Shown here: positions 34,751 through 45,080 of the stretch, in pieces
Layout: each line of letters opens with the position of its first letter
How positions within the stretch are numbered: position 1 is the first letter of the stretch
From: Novosphingobium mangrovisedimenti
GTDB lineage: Bacteria; Pseudomonadota; Alphaproteobacteria; Sphingomonadales; Sphingomonadaceae
Length of the DNA: 64,000 bases
Assembly (NCBI RefSeq): GCF_025153475.1
Contig: NZ_JANZXA010000009.1
Location: forward strand, 62,001-126,000
Direction of reading: 5' to 3'
The notes under the pieces: model-generated
The model's input: the letters and a program-made list of their open reading frames with translations, nothing else
What the model was told of the DNA's origin: nothing
Database searches by the model: none
Program-made: the position numbers and the translations under genes

Positions 34751-37063
34751 GTGAACAGCCTGCAAGAACCCCGATCCAACGGCGTGCCCGCCGAAAACGA
34801 CGACCCTCTGACCGAAGGTCTCAACGAGCCCCAGCGCGAAGCCGTGCTGACGACGGAAGGCCCCGTGCTGATGCTGGCGGGCGCCGGCACTGGCAAGACC
34901 GCCGCCCTTACCCGCAGGCTGGCCAACCTGATCCGCAACCGGCTTGCCTGGCCGAGCGAGATCCTCTGCGTGACCTTCACCAACAAGGCCGCGCGCGAGA
35001 TGCGCGAGCGCGTCGGGCAACTGGTCGGCCCTGCCGTGGAAGGCATGCCCTGGCTCGGCACGTTCCATGCGATCGCAGCCAAGATGCTGCGCCGCCATGC
35101 CGAGCTGGTCGGCCTGCAGTCCAACTATACGATCATCGATACCGATGATCAGCTGCGCCTGCTCAAGCAGCTGATCCAGGCCGAGGGGGTGGACGAGAAG
35201 CGCTTCCCGCCGCGCCAGCTGGCAAGCTGTATCGACCGCTGGAAGAACCGCGGTCTCAATCCCGCCGACATCAATGCCAGCGAGAACGAGTCCTATGCCA
35301 ACGGCAAGGGCCGCCATTTCTATCAGGTCTATCAGGACCGCCTGAAGGCGCTCAATGCCTGTGATTTCGGCGACCTGCTGCTGCACATGCTCAACATCCT
35401 GCGCACCCATCGCGATGTGCTCGAACAGTACCAGCAGCGCTTCAAGTACGTCATGGTCGACGAGTATCAGGACACCAATCAGGTCCAGTACCTGTGGCTG
35501 CGGCTGATCGCGCAAGGCCGCCAGAACATCTGCGTGGTGGGTGATGACGACCAGTCCATCTATTCATGGCGCGGTGCAGAAGTTGCCAATATCCTACGGT
35601 TTGAAAAGGATTTTCCTGGAACAAAAGTGATCCGGCTGGAGCAAAACTACCGCTCCACGCCGCAGATCCTCGCCGCTGCATCCGGCCTCATCAACGAGAA
35701 CAGCCAGCGCCTCGGCAAGACGCTGTGGACCGAGAAGCACCCCGGCGACAAGGTGCGCGTCATCGGCGTCTGGGATGCCCCCGAAGAGGCGCGCCGCGTG
35801 GGCGACGAGATCGAGCGACTGGAGCGCGAAGGCGCGCCACTCGATCAGATCGCAATCCTCGTGCGCGCCCAGTACCAGACCCGAGAATTCGAGGACCGCT
35901 TCATAAGCATCGGCCTCAAGTATCGGATTATCGGTGGTTTTCGTTTCTATGAACGTGCCGAGATCCGCGACGCCCTCGCCTATCTGCGCGTGATTGCCCA
36001 GCCTGCGGACGATCTGGCCTTCGAGCGTATCTACAATGCGCCCAAGCGCGGGCTTGGTGCAAAGGCGCTGGAAAAGCTGCACCTGCTTGCCCGCAGCCGG
36101 AGGATTCCCCTGGCGGCGGCCGCGATCGAGATTGTCGATACCGACGAACTGCCGGCCCGCGCGCGCAATACGTTCCTTGCGCTGATGCGCGACTTCGCCC
36201 GCTGGCGCGATCTGGAGAAAACCGAGAACCCGGCCGACCTCATGCGCACCGTCCTCGACGAGAGCGGCTATACCGATGCCCTGCAGGCGGAAAAGACGCC
36301 CGAAGCCGCCGGACGCCTCGAGAACCTCGTCGAACTCGCGCGGGCCATGGAAGAGTACGCGAGCCTCGGCGACTTCCTCGAACACGTCAGCCTCGTCATG
36401 GACAACGACGCCTCCGCGGACGAGGAGAAAGTCACGATCATGACCATGCACGGTGCCAAGGGACTGGAATTCGACCACGTCTTCCTGCCCGGCTGGGAAG
36501 AAGGCGTATTCCCCTCGCAACGCTCGCTCGACGAAGGCGGGCTCGCCAGTCTGGAGGAGGAACGCCGCCTCGCCTATGTCGCGATCACCCGCGCGCGGCG
36601 TAAGTGCACGATCCTGCACGCCGCCAACCGGCGCATCTATGGCCAGTGGACCAGTTCGATCCCCTCGCGCTTCATCGCCGAATTGCCCGAAGATCATGTC
36701 GAGAGCGAAACCACGCTCTCGGGCGGCGCGTCGCTCTGGCGTGCGCAGTGGTCTGAACATGCCGATCCCTTTGCCGACGTCGCCCGCGCACAGCCCGAGC
36801 GCACGGCGACGCGCGGCCCGGGCTGGCAACGCGCGGCACGGCAGGAATTCGATCCCAAACCGCGCAAGATCGCCGAAAGCACCCGCAGCGCCGCCAGCTT
36901 CGCGGCCAAACCCCGCACCGACATCGCCATCGGCGCCCGCGTGTTTCACGAGAAGTTCGGTTACGGCACCGTGGCGGCGCAGGAAGGCAACAAGCTGGAA
37001 ATCGATTTCGAGCAATCAGGCCGCAAGCGTGTGATCGACAGCTTCGTCAAACCTGCGAGCTAG
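34751..37063 (+). CDS. uvrD: UvrD/PcrA family superfamily 1 DNA helicase
   Basis: About 770 aa from GTG 34751; other starts (TTG 34715, GTG 34784) are possible and no strong Shine-Dalgarno decides. Helicase motifs run in order: LNEPQREAV (Q motif), AGAGTGKTAALTRR (I), VTFTNKAAREM (Ia), MVDEYQDTNQVQYLWL (II), VVGDDDQSIYSWRGA (III), RLEQNYRSTPQIL (IV), MTMHGAKGLEFDHVFLPG (V) and YVAITRARRK (VI). The tail (FGYGTVAAQEGNKLEIDFEQSGRKRVIDSFV, in parts) is the Tudor-like C-terminal domain of PcrA/UvrD. Repair and replication helicase. Confidence 0.94.
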   Translation: MNSLQEPRSNGVPAENDDPLTEGLNEPQREAVLTTEGPVLMLAGAGTGKTAALTRRLANLIRNRLAWPSEILCVTFTNKAAREMRERVGQLVGPAVEGMPWLGTFHAIAAKMLRRHAELVGLQSNYTIIDTDDQLRLLKQLIQAEGVDEKRFPPRQLASCIDRWKNRGLNPADINASENESYANGKGRHFYQVYQDRLKALNACDFGDLLLHMLNILRTHRDVLEQYQQRFKYVMVDEYQDTNQVQYLWLRLIAQGRQNICVVGDDDQSIYSWRGAEVANILRFEKDFPGTKVIRLEQNYRSTPQILAAASGLINENSQRLGKTLWTEKHPGDKVRVIGVWDAPEEARRVGDEIERLEREGAPLDQIAILVRAQYQTREFEDRFISIGLKYRIIGGFRFYERAEIRDALAYLRVIAQPADDLAFERIYNAPKRGLGAKALEKLHLLARSRRIPLAAAAIEIVDTDELPARARNTFLALMRDFARWRDLEKTENPADLMRTVLDESGYTDALQAEKTPEAAGRLENLVELARAMEEYASLGDFLEHVSLVMDNDASADEEKVTIMTMHGAKGLEFDHVFLPGWEEGVFPSQRSLDEGGLASLEEERRLAYVAITRARRKCTILHAANRRIYGQWTSSIPSRFIAELPEDHVESETTLSGGASLWRAQWSEHADPFADVARAQPERTATRGPGWQRAARQEFDPKPRKIAESTRSAASFAAKPRTDIAIGARVFHEKFGYGTVAAQEGNKLEIDFEQSGRKRVIDSFVKPAS

Positions 37064-37100
37064 GCCCATTCGAACCTGAGGACAGCCCGAGTACTCGCGC

Positions 37101-37697
37101 TCAGATCAGGCCGGGCACCAATCTCGCACGAACACGGGTAGCATAAGCGCTGTAGGCAGGGTCCAGAAGCAGCACCTTTTCCTCTTCCACGGCACGCAGC
37201 CAGAAGCAAAGCCACGTCATGCTGTAGATCAGCACGTTGTAGAACGAGAAGTAGATCGTCAGGAAGCCGACCTGGCTCACGATGTAGCCCAGGTACATCG
37301 GGTGGCGTACGAAACGATAGGCCCCGTTGTCCTTGACCCCGCGATTTGCGGCAATGATCCCGAAGCTGCGACGCAGGGAAAGCTTGGCGGCGATCGCGAT
37401 CAGCGTCCCGCAAATGATCAGCGTCGTCGTCACGAATTCCGGCAGCAGGGTCACGCCCTGCGGGATGAACAGCAGGCCGATGCAGGTTCCGAGGAAGGCC
37501 ACCGTTACCGGAAAGAGGCGTTCCGCCACCTGCCCGCGCCGCTGGCTGATGATCAGGACGATGTTGATGATCTCGCCCAGAATGAACAGCGCAACCTGCG
37601 GGTGCGTACTGAAGGCAGGTGCCAGCCGGAAGATCGCGAGGATCCCCAGCCAGAGCATGAACGAGCACTCAGCGAAGCGGAGCAGTTGCGTCTTCAT
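37101..37697 (-). CDS. Isoprenylcysteine/phospholipid methyltransferase-like membrane protein
   Basis: 198 aa from ATG 37697 (an in-frame reading from 37883 lies inside the next gene). Five or so membrane helices. The C-terminal half has GAYRFVRHPMYLGYIVSQVG (in parts: the RHPxYxG motif) and the EEEKVLLLDPAYSAYATRV block, which are the SAM-binding features of ICMT/PEMT-type methyltransferases. Bacterial substrates of this group are mostly unknown. Its first 29 bp overlap the end of the sterol-desaturase-like gene, suggesting a two-gene membrane lipid-modification unit. Confidence 0.8.
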   Translation of the reverse strand: MKTQLLRFAECSFMLWLGILAIFRLAPAFSTHPQVALFILGEIINIVLIISQRRGQVAERLFPVTVAFLGTCIGLLFIPQGVTLLPEFVTTTLIICGTLIAIAAKLSLRRSFGIIAANRGVKDNGAYRFVRHPMYLGYIVSQVGFLTIYFSFYNVLIYSMTWLCFWLRAVEEEKVLLLDPAYSAYATRVRARLVPGLI

Positions 37698-38445
37698 AAG
37701 CGGGTTCCTTGGAAGGCACGAAAGGCGCGACCATGTGCGAAATGTAGTTTTCAGGCAGGTTCTCTTCGATTCCGTACGTTTCGGGGAAGGTCCCTCCGCG
37801 CCAGTTGAGCGTGCCGAAGAGGCGGTCCCATATGAGGAGCTGGCCGCCGAAATTGCGATCGTAGGCGTCCGGCTGATCGGCATGGTGCCAGTGGTGGAAA
37901 GCCGGTGTCGCGATCAGGGCGTCGAGAGGCCCCAGAGACAGACGAACGTTCGAATGCAGCAGGAGCGCGTGCCATTTGTACGCCACCGCATAGATCGCCA
38001 GGGCTTCGGGCGAGAAGCCGAGCAGAACGACGGGCGCCGCGATAATCGTCGAATTGACGATCTGGTCGACTGGATGGACGCGAAAGGCAGCCAGAAAATC
38101 GAGCTTCTCGCTGCAATGGTGAATGGCATGAAAACGCCAGAGCACAGGCACGGCATGGAAAAGGCGGTGGGCCAGCCAGAACATCAGGTCGCACAGCACG
38201 AGCACGGCCGGAACCTGCAGCCAGAGCGGCAGATCGATTGCCGTTTCGATACGGAACGGGAACAGCAGCGCGACGGCCAGCAGCGCGGTACCGAACCGGA
38301 TCGCCATGCCCCCGACGAAGACGTGCAGCAAATCGGTGCGAATGCGCTGCCAGCCCCCCCAACCGGCCCGGCGCGCCGGAAGCACAAGCTCCAACGGGAG
38401 AAAGACCAGCGTCGCGATAACGATGGTCCAGATCAATTCCTGCAT
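37669..38445 (-). CDS. Sterol desaturase / fatty acid hydroxylase family di-iron membrane protein
   Basis: 258 aa with four or more membrane helices. The histidine clusters that bind the di-iron centre are complete: AHRLFH, HAIHHCSE and HHWHHAD (FHHWHH), in the order expected for the superfamily. Candidates for substrate are hopanoids, sphingolipid/fatty acyl chains or carotenoids; sphingomonads make sphingolipids, but nothing nearby settles it. Overlaps the ICMT-like gene by 29 bp, so the two are likely co-translated. Confidence 0.85.
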   Translation of the reverse strand: MQELIWTIVIATLVFLPLELVLPARRAGWGGWQRIRTDLLHVFVGGMAIRFGTALLAVALLFPFRIETAIDLPLWLQVPAVLVLCDLMFWLAHRLFHAVPVLWRFHAIHHCSEKLDFLAAFRVHPVDQIVNSTIIAAPVVLLGFSPEALAIYAVAYKWHALLLHSNVRLSLGPLDALIATPAFHHWHHADQPDAYDRNFGGQLLIWDRLFGTLNWRGGTFPETYGIEENLPENYISHMVAPFVPSKEPAYEDATAPLR

Positions 38446-38561
38446 CAGAAACTCCGAACGCCTCTCCGGAGTTTCTTAGTAGGACATCGTATAAACTTTC
38501 CTAACCAGTAGGACCCGCCCCGACCGGGGCGATCGGCATGGCCAGCGTCGATCGATCGCGA

Positions 38562-39899
<1,338 letters not shown>

Positions 39900-40065
39900 A
39901 GGCAGTTTGTTTTCCGGAAATGTGAGAGTACCCGCAGGCCATCGGCTCAAGGCAGGATGAAACGCCCCGTCGCAAGCCGTTTGTGCGACTGCGCGCGCCC
40001 TATGCGCGATAGAGCGTCAAAGTCAAGGAATTCCGGCCTGAGGGCGGTTTCAGGCGCGGTTTTGA

Positions 40066-40671
40066 TCAGCGTTCGCGCCGGACCAGTTGCCGAATACGCG
40101 TCAGCTTGCAATTCATGCCGCTTCGCGAAAGCAGCCTGTCGCGGTCGACGCACAACTGCCCGTCGCGAGTCTTCGCGAGGTAGAAGCCGGAGTAGAAATC
40201 GCGCGCGCGGCACGAGCGTTCCAGCTCCGCCACCACCAGCCGGCGATCACGCATGTAGAGCAGCAACCGGCTTCCGCGATCAGGCTGGACACCGGCAATC
40301 CCGGACACCGGCAGGCACTTGCCCATCTTGCGTTCGGTGAATTGCACGCTGATGTCGCCCTCTGGAATGCCGACGTACATGTCGGGCGGCATGCGGGCCG
40401 GCGCGCGCGGCGTGATGCGGATCTGCATGCGCTGCTCGATATGCACCTGCCAGGCCGGCTCCGGCTCGACATCCCGAAGCATCCGCATCCTGACCGACCA
40501 GCCCGGTGCCACCGCCTGCGGCGCAACCCGGGGCCATGCATAAGCCTGTCCGTCCTCGCCGGACGGCACGGCCTGGACCATCACCTCGTTCCCCCGCGAA
40601 TCGCTATCGATCGCGCCGGCTGCGGGCAGCAGCATGGCGATCGGATAGAGCAGTGCGGAAGCGAGATTCAT
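40066..40671 (-). CDS. Secreted protein of unknown function
   Basis: 201 aa from ATG 40671. N-terminal signal MNLASALLYPIAMLLPAAGAI. The rest is soluble, mixed charge, with three or four Cys in the C-terminal half (MGKCLPV, RSCRARD, GQLCVDRD, GMNCKLTR) that could form disulfides in the periplasm. I do not recognise a domain. The 166 bp to the left, toward the DEAD-box gene, holds nothing I can name. Opposite orientation to the FAD oxidoreductase, with about 150 bp between. Confidence 0.65.
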   Translation of the reverse strand: MNLASALLYPIAMLLPAAGAIDSDSRGNEVMVQAVPSGEDGQAYAWPRVAPQAVAPGWSVRMRMLRDVEPEPAWQVHIEQRMQIRITPRAPARMPPDMYVGIPEGDISVQFTERKMGKCLPVSGIAGVQPDRGSRLLLYMRDRRLVVAELERSCRARDFYSGFYLAKTRDGQLCVDRDRLLSRSGMNCKLTRIRQLVRRER

Positions 40672-40818
40672 TCTTGTGCGGGTCCCCGGAAACACGGCAA
40701 TGCCGATCCCGCCGCTTTACCGCAAGACCTTGAACCGCCGCTTAACTCGGCATCGTCTTGCGACACGATTGCAACGTGGGAGGATGAAACCCTCCGCAGG
40801 CTGTGCCATAGCGTCGAC

Positions 40819-42240
40819 ATGACCACGACCACCGACTTTCTCGACGATGCCGCCGCCAGCCTTGGGCCGCGCGGCCTGACCCGCGATGCGGATCTGATCC
40901 AGCCCTGGCTCACCGACTGGCGAGGCCGTTTTACCGGAAGCGCCTGCGCCATGGCATCACCGGCCAGCACAGAGGAGCTGTCCCGGCTCGTCCGCCTGTG
41001 CGCATCCCATGGCGTACCGATCGTGCCGCAGGGCGGCAACAGCGGCATGTCGGGCGGCGCGACGCCCGACGATTCGGGCAAGGCGCTGCTGTTGTCACTG
41101 CGCCGCATGAACACGATCCACGAGATCGACGTGGAAGCGCGGCGCGTTACCTGCGGCGCAGGCGTGGTTCTGCAAACACTGCACGAAGCGGTGGAAGACA
41201 AGGGCCTGCGCTTTCCGCTTACCCTGGGCGGCAAGGGGTCGGCGACCGTGGGCGGGCTGATCTCGACCAATGCCGGCGGATCGCAGGTGCTGCGCCACGG
41301 CTCGATGCGGGCACTCGTGCTCGGGCTCGAAGCGGTTCTGGCGGACGGGCAGGTCTTTTCCATGCTCACCCCACTCAAGAAGGACAATCGCGGCTTCGAC
41401 CTCAAGCAATTGCTGATCGGGTCGGAAGGTACGATGGGGATCGTCACGGCCGCCACGCTCAAGTTGGTGCCCGCGGTTGCCGATCGCGTGGTGATCTGGG
41501 CGGGCCTGCCCTCGCTGGGCGCCGCCCGCACCCTCCTGCTCCACTGCGAGGACATGGCCGGAGACGCACTCGAAGGCTTTGAAGTCATGCCCCAGGCCTG
41601 CCTCGATGCTGTCCTGCGCCACCTGCCCGATGCGCGTGCGCCGCTGGCCGGCCGGCATGCCTGGCATGTGCTGATCGAAGTGGTCGCCGATCGTACTTCT
41701 GCCGCCACCCTGCGCGAACGCTGCGAGGCAATGATGGCCGAAGCTTTCGACAAGGACCTGCTCGAGGACGCGACCATGTCCGCCAGCGAAGCGCAGGCAG
41801 AAGCGTTCTGGCTCTTGCGGGAATCGGTCGCGCCGGCAGAACGCGAACGCGGCCCCGCCGTACAGCACGACATTTCCGTCCCGGTCGAGAAGATGCCCGC
41901 ATTCGTCGAGGCCACCGGGCCGATGATCGAGGCCGAGTGGCCCGGCACGGAAGCGGTCGCCTTCGGCCATCTGGGCGACGGCAATGTCCACTACCACGTC
42001 ATCGCCCCGCATGTGGCCGACGGGCTTGCCTGGCAGAAGACCGATGGCAAGGCGATCAGCCGGCGCATGCACGACCTCGTGACCGAGTGGGGTGGATCGA
42101 TTTCGGCGGAGCATGGCATCGGCCAGCTCAAGAGAGACGAACTGGCCCGCCTTGGCGATCCCGTCGCTCTCTCGATGCTGCGCGCGGTCAAGCATGCACT
42201 CGATCCGCAAGGGCTGCTCAACCCGGGCAAACTGATCTAG
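40819..42240 (+). CDS. FAD-binding oxidoreductase, GlcD/D-2-hydroxyacid dehydrogenase type
   Basis: 473 aa from ATG 40819. FAD_binding_4 (PCMH) domain: VRLCASHGVPIVPQGGNSGMSGG (in parts), then GKGSATVGGLISTNAGG and LLIGSEGTMGIVTAATLK; the C-terminal FAD-oxidase C domain has FGHLGDGNVHYHVI and ISAEHGIGQLKRDEL with metal-binding His residues. The fold suits D-lactate, D-2-hydroxyglutarate or glycolate oxidation; the D-2-hydroxyglutarate-like group is the closest in feel. Monocistronic or followed by sapC after 116 bp. Confidence 0.88.
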   Translation: MTTTTDFLDDAAASLGPRGLTRDADLIQPWLTDWRGRFTGSACAMASPASTEELSRLVRLCASHGVPIVPQGGNSGMSGGATPDDSGKALLLSLRRMNTIHEIDVEARRVTCGAGVVLQTLHEAVEDKGLRFPLTLGGKGSATVGGLISTNAGGSQVLRHGSMRALVLGLEAVLADGQVFSMLTPLKKDNRGFDLKQLLIGSEGTMGIVTAATLKLVPAVADRVVIWAGLPSLGAARTLLLHCEDMAGDALEGFEVMPQACLDAVLRHLPDARAPLAGRHAWHVLIEVVADRTSAATLRERCEAMMAEAFDKDLLEDATMSASEAQAEAFWLLRESVAPAERERGPAVQHDISVPVEKMPAFVEATGPMIEAEWPGTEAVAFGHLGDGNVHYHVIAPHVADGLAWQKTDGKAISRRMHDLVTEWGGSISAEHGIGQLKRDELARLGDPVALSMLRAVKHALDPQGLLNPGKLI

Positions 42241-42356
42241 ATTCTTCCGGCCCGGGCAATCCCCCGGATCGCTGGCGCCGCGCTTGCGCGCACCGAAGCC
42301 TGCCCCTAAAGCGTCGGCACGTAAAAATCAGAGCCCACATCCGCGGAGATTACCGT

Positions 42357-43127
42357 ATGGCCACCGCGCCGCAAAATTCTGCCCTGCCCCTGTTCTACAA
42401 GGATCTCATCCCGCTCAATTCGCAGCAGCATGCGAACTGGAAGACGCGCTCCACCGACAAGGCGACCTGGCTGGTCGGCGTCAACTCCGTTCCGCTGACC
42501 GTCGAGGAGTTCCCGCAGGCGCAGCGCAATTTCCCGATCATCTTCACGTCGGGCGAGAACCCGGTGCCGCTGGTGCTGATGGGCATGAACGAGGGCGTCA
42601 ACGTCTTCGTCGACGAGGACGGCACCGTGAACACGCCGATCTACGTCCCGGCCTATGTCCGCCGCTATCCCTTCATGCTCGCCAGGCTGCGGCCCGACGC
42701 CGAGGAGCTTTCGCTCTGTGTCGATCCGACCAGCGACCTCATCGGCGAGATCGAGGAGGGCGAGGCCCTGTTCTCCGGCGCGGAACCGTCCGAGACCACG
42801 ACGAACATGCTCAAGTTCTGCGAGAACTTCGAGATGGCCGGGTCCAAGACCGGCAACTTCATGGCCGAACTCAAGAAGCACGACCTGCTGATGGACGGTG
42901 AGCTCAACATCGACATCGGCAACGGCCAGCCGTTCAACTACCGTGGCTTCCAGATGGTCGACGAGAACAAGCTGCGCGAAGTGCGCGGCGATATCCTTCG
43001 CCAGTGGAACCAGAACGGTATGCTGCCGCTGATCTACGCCCACCTGTTCTCGCTGGACCTCGTGCGCGACATTTTCGGCCGCCAGATGGCCCAGGGCAAG
43101 ATGCCGCAACCGATGGCAAACGCCTGA
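42357..43127 (+). CDS. SapC family protein
   Basis: 256 aa, no signal peptide. Start MATAPQNSALPLFYKDLIPLN with GGAGA upstream. The body includes VPLTVEEFPQAQRNFPIIF, YVPAYVRRYPFMLA and the C-terminal FQMVDENKLREV and LPLIYAHLFSL, which define the SapC family (named from Campylobacter surface-layer genes, but widespread in sphingomonads and caulobacters next to TonB receptors). Molecular function is not established. Confidence 0.85.
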   Translation: MATAPQNSALPLFYKDLIPLNSQQHANWKTRSTDKATWLVGVNSVPLTVEEFPQAQRNFPIIFTSGENPVPLVLMGMNEGVNVFVDEDGTVNTPIYVPAYVRRYPFMLARLRPDAEELSLCVDPTSDLIGEIEEGEALFSGAEPSETTTNMLKFCENFEMAGSKTGNFMAELKKHDLLMDGELNIDIGNGQPFNYRGFQMVDENKLREVRGDILRQWNQNGMLPLIYAHLFSLDLVRDIFGRQMAQGKMPQPMANA

Positions 43128-43139
43128 TTTCAAAGGATC

Positions 43140-43176
43140 GGGTGGAAGTTATGGCAGAATTGTCACACTTCCACCC
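43140..43176 (+). repeat. Perfect 10-bp inverted repeat downstream of sapC
   Basis: GGGTGGAAGT (43140-43149) pairs with ACTTCCACCC (43167-43176), loop 17 nt, 12 bp after the sapC stop. No T-run follows, so it is either a 3'-end stabilising hairpin, a Rho-type end or an operator for the downstream small RNA promoter. Confidence 0.5.
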
Positions 43177-43239
43177 AATCTTCCCGGCGCAGCAAACCAG
43201 CGCTGGACAAATCACGTTCGGTTTGCATCCACGAATCAC

Positions 43240-43268
43240 TTGAATGTCGCTTCAGGCATGCGTATGCT
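43240..43268 (+). promoter_or_regulatory. Putative sigma-70 promoter for the small RNA
   Basis: TTGAAT (43240-43245) and TATGCT (43263-43268) are separated by exactly 17 nt, close to the consensus -35/-10 boxes, and would start transcription near 43275. Confidence 0.5.
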
Positions 43269-43274
43269 TGCAAT

Positions 43275-43375
43275 GCTTGATCGGCGCTACCCTCATGGCC
43301 CGGTCGGGTTGGTGCACATCGTGCACCTCCTCCCTGAACCTTGGCCACCTCGCGCAATGCGCGAGGTGGTTTTTT
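43275..43375 (+). ncRNA. Candidate small regulatory RNA (suhB/MmgR-like alphaproteobacterial type)
   Basis: About 100 nt in the 277-bp gap between sapC and the convergent amidohydrolase gene. It has a putative promoter upstream, a perfect small hairpin GGTGCAC-ATC-GTGCACC (43311-43327), an unpaired CCTCCTCCC-containing stretch (43326-43334) that resembles anti-Shine-Dalgarno seed regions of alphaproteobacterial trans-acting sRNAs, and a strong 11-bp terminator hairpin CCACCTCGCGC/GCGCGAGGTGG (43345-43369) followed by six T. No ORF explains these. The overall pattern fits the suhB/alpha-r8 (MmgR) or alpha-r14 sRNA groups; exact family is inference. Confidence 0.65.
43345..43375 (+). terminator. 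Intrinsic terminator of the candidate sRNA
   Basis: Perfect 11-bp stem (43345-43355 with 43359-43369), 3-nt loop AAT, then TTTTTT. It is 218 bp past the sapC stop, too far to be sapC's simple terminator. Confidence 0.88.
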
Positions 43376-43404
43376 ATTGGGCGCATCAGCTTTCTGCGGT
43401 CAGC

Positions 43405-44358
43405 CTATTCTGCCGCCAGCGACCATCCTCTGGAACCGGCTTCCTGCCCCAGGTCGGACACGACTGCCGCCAGCCTGCGCACCAGGGCGCTGAGATCCTC
43501 GATCATCGAGGCCATGCCCACCCCGGGCTCGAGAAGCGCGCTGTCCAGATAGCAGCTGCGGTCGATCTCGAACTGCAGTGCATGGAACCCGCCGCGCGGA
43601 TCGGCGTGCCGTTCGAGAACATAGCCGCCCGCATAAGGCCGGTTGTGCGCCGATTCCCGCCCCGACTCGGCGAGTTGCGAAAACGTCGTCGCAATCAGGC
43701 TGCCGTGGCAGGTTGCGCCGAACCGGTCGCCGACCACCACTGAGGGCGCCGCCATGCCGGCCCGCACCTGCAACGGTGGCATCGAATGCAGATCGACCAG
43801 CAGGGCCGCGCCCCACCGTTCGTGCAGCTTCTGCAGTGCACCGGCCAGTGCCGCATGATAGGGTTCGTGAACCCCCTCGATCCTGCCTTTGAGATCAGCG
43901 AGCTGGAGCCGACGGCGCCAAAGCTCGCCGGTTCCCGGCAGCCGCCGCGGGATCACGCCGAGGCCGCTACGTGCGCGCCGACTGGGCAGCGCCGCCGCGC
44001 CTTCGGGACGATCGGCTTTGACGATCATTTCCCAGTCGACATCGTCGGGCGCACGATTGAGGTCGATCATCGCCCGCGGCGCATTGGCGACCAGGAGGCT
44101 GGCTCCCGTTTCGCGCGCAACTCCGTGCGCCAGGCGATCGACGTAACGGTCTTCCAGCCGGACGGCGACCGATTCGGCGTGACGCATCTCGCGCAGCAGC
44201 GCGCGCGGGTAGGCCCGGCCGCTGTGAGGCACGGCAATCAGGACGGGGATCGCCGAAGGTTCATGGGCCTGCAAAGCGAACGCTGGAATTCCCGGTGCGC
44301 CCGGAATCCGCCCCCCAGCCTCGTTTTGCGAATCACTCTCGGGGAAACTCTCGGCCAT
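43405..44358 (-). CDS. N-formylglutamate amidohydrolase family protein
   Basis: 317 aa from ATG 44358 (TTG 44394 would add 12 residues). Key stretches: IPVLIAVPHSGRAYP near the start with its metal-binding His, RLEDRYVDRLAH, DLNRAPDD, LLVDLHSMPP, and HNRPYAGGYVLERHADPRGG and the FEIDRSCYLD end; these match FGase (PF05013), which hydrolyses N-formylglutamate in histidine breakdown. No hut genes are near, so another N-acyl substrate is possible. Confidence 0.86.
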   Translation of the reverse strand: MAESFPESDSQNEAGGRIPGAPGIPAFALQAHEPSAIPVLIAVPHSGRAYPRALLREMRHAESVAVRLEDRYVDRLAHGVARETGASLLVANAPRAMIDLNRAPDDVDWEMIVKADRPEGAAALPSRRARSGLGVIPRRLPGTGELWRRRLQLADLKGRIEGVHEPYHAALAGALQKLHERWGAALLVDLHSMPPLQVRAGMAAPSVVVGDRFGATCHGSLIATTFSQLAESGRESAHNRPYAGGYVLERHADPRGGFHALQFEIDRSCYLDSALLEPGVGMASMIEDLSALVRRLAAVVSDLGQEAGSRGWSLAAE

Positions 44359-44510
44359 GCCTCCAAGGCTGTCCTTTTCATCTTGCCGTGTCAAAGCGTC
44401 CCGTTACTGGGCAGTGCCAAATCCGGGCAAGAAAATTAACCCGCACAAGGCTATGGCAAGGGCCATCACACACAGTCGCAGTCGCCCACAACAATCTGGA
44501 TATTAAGGCA

Positions 44511-44885
44511 ATGATCCGCATCCTCCTAGCCGAAGACGACCAGGCCATGCGCACCTACCTGGCGCGGGCCCTTGAAAACGCCGGCTACGATGTCGTTGCG
44601 GTCGATCGCGGTACGGAAGCCCTGCCCTATCTGGAGACCGAAGAGTTCGACCTGCTGCTTTCGGACATCGTCATGCCCGAAATGGACGGTATCGAACTGG
44701 CCCAGCACTGCGCCGAGGTTTCGCCGATGACCAAGGTCATGTTCATCACCGGCTTTGCCGCGGTGACCCTACGCGCCAGCCGCGAGGCCCCACAGGCCAA
44801 GGTTCTTTCCAAGCCCTTCCACCTGCGCGACCTCGTGATGGAAGTGCAGCGCGTCTTCGGCCTGAGCGCCCACGCGCAACTCTGA
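44511..44885 (+). CDS. cpdR: Response regulator CpdR
   Basis: 124 aa single receiver domain. MIRILLAEDDQAMR has the acidic pair Asp9/Asp10, phosphoacceptor Asp52 lies in LLLSDIVMPEMDGIEL, the conserved Thr is in VMFITGFAAV and Lys101 in VLSKPFHLRDLV. The GFAAV and SKPFHLRDLV strings are those of CpdR, which in Caulobacter is phosphorylated through ChpT and controls ClpXP-mediated proteolysis of cell-cycle factors. Short AAGG before the ATG. tRNA-Val follows after 113 bp, in which I see only its likely promoter. Confidence 0.92.
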   Translation: MIRILLAEDDQAMRTYLARALENAGYDVVAVDRGTEALPYLETEEFDLLLSDIVMPEMDGIELAQHCAEVSPMTKVMFITGFAAVTLRASREAPQAKVLSKPFHLRDLVMEVQRVFGLSAHAQL

Positions 44886-44998
44886 CATGAAATTTCCTGC
44901 CCAAAGCGTCTTGCATAGATAAAATCGCAACGCTAAAGGGCCAGTCCTCCGAGCGGCCAGCCTCACCGGGCAACGCTGCAAGGATGCTCGATTGGAAT

Positions 44999-45073
44999 GG
45001 GCGTATAGCTCAGTGGTAGAGCACTATGTTGACATCGTAGGGGTCGCAAGTTCAATCCTTGCTACGCCCACCA
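44999..45073 (+). tRNA. tRNA-Val (GAC anticodon)
   Basis: 75-nt cloverleaf: acceptor GGGCGTA/TACGCCC, D arm GCTC-AGTGGTA-GAGC, anticodon stem CTATG/CGTAG with loop TTGACAT giving anticodon GAC (Val GUC), T arm GCAAG-TTCAATC-CTTGC, and encoded CCA at 45071-45073. Confidence 0.96.
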
Positions 45074-45080
45074 TTCCTTG

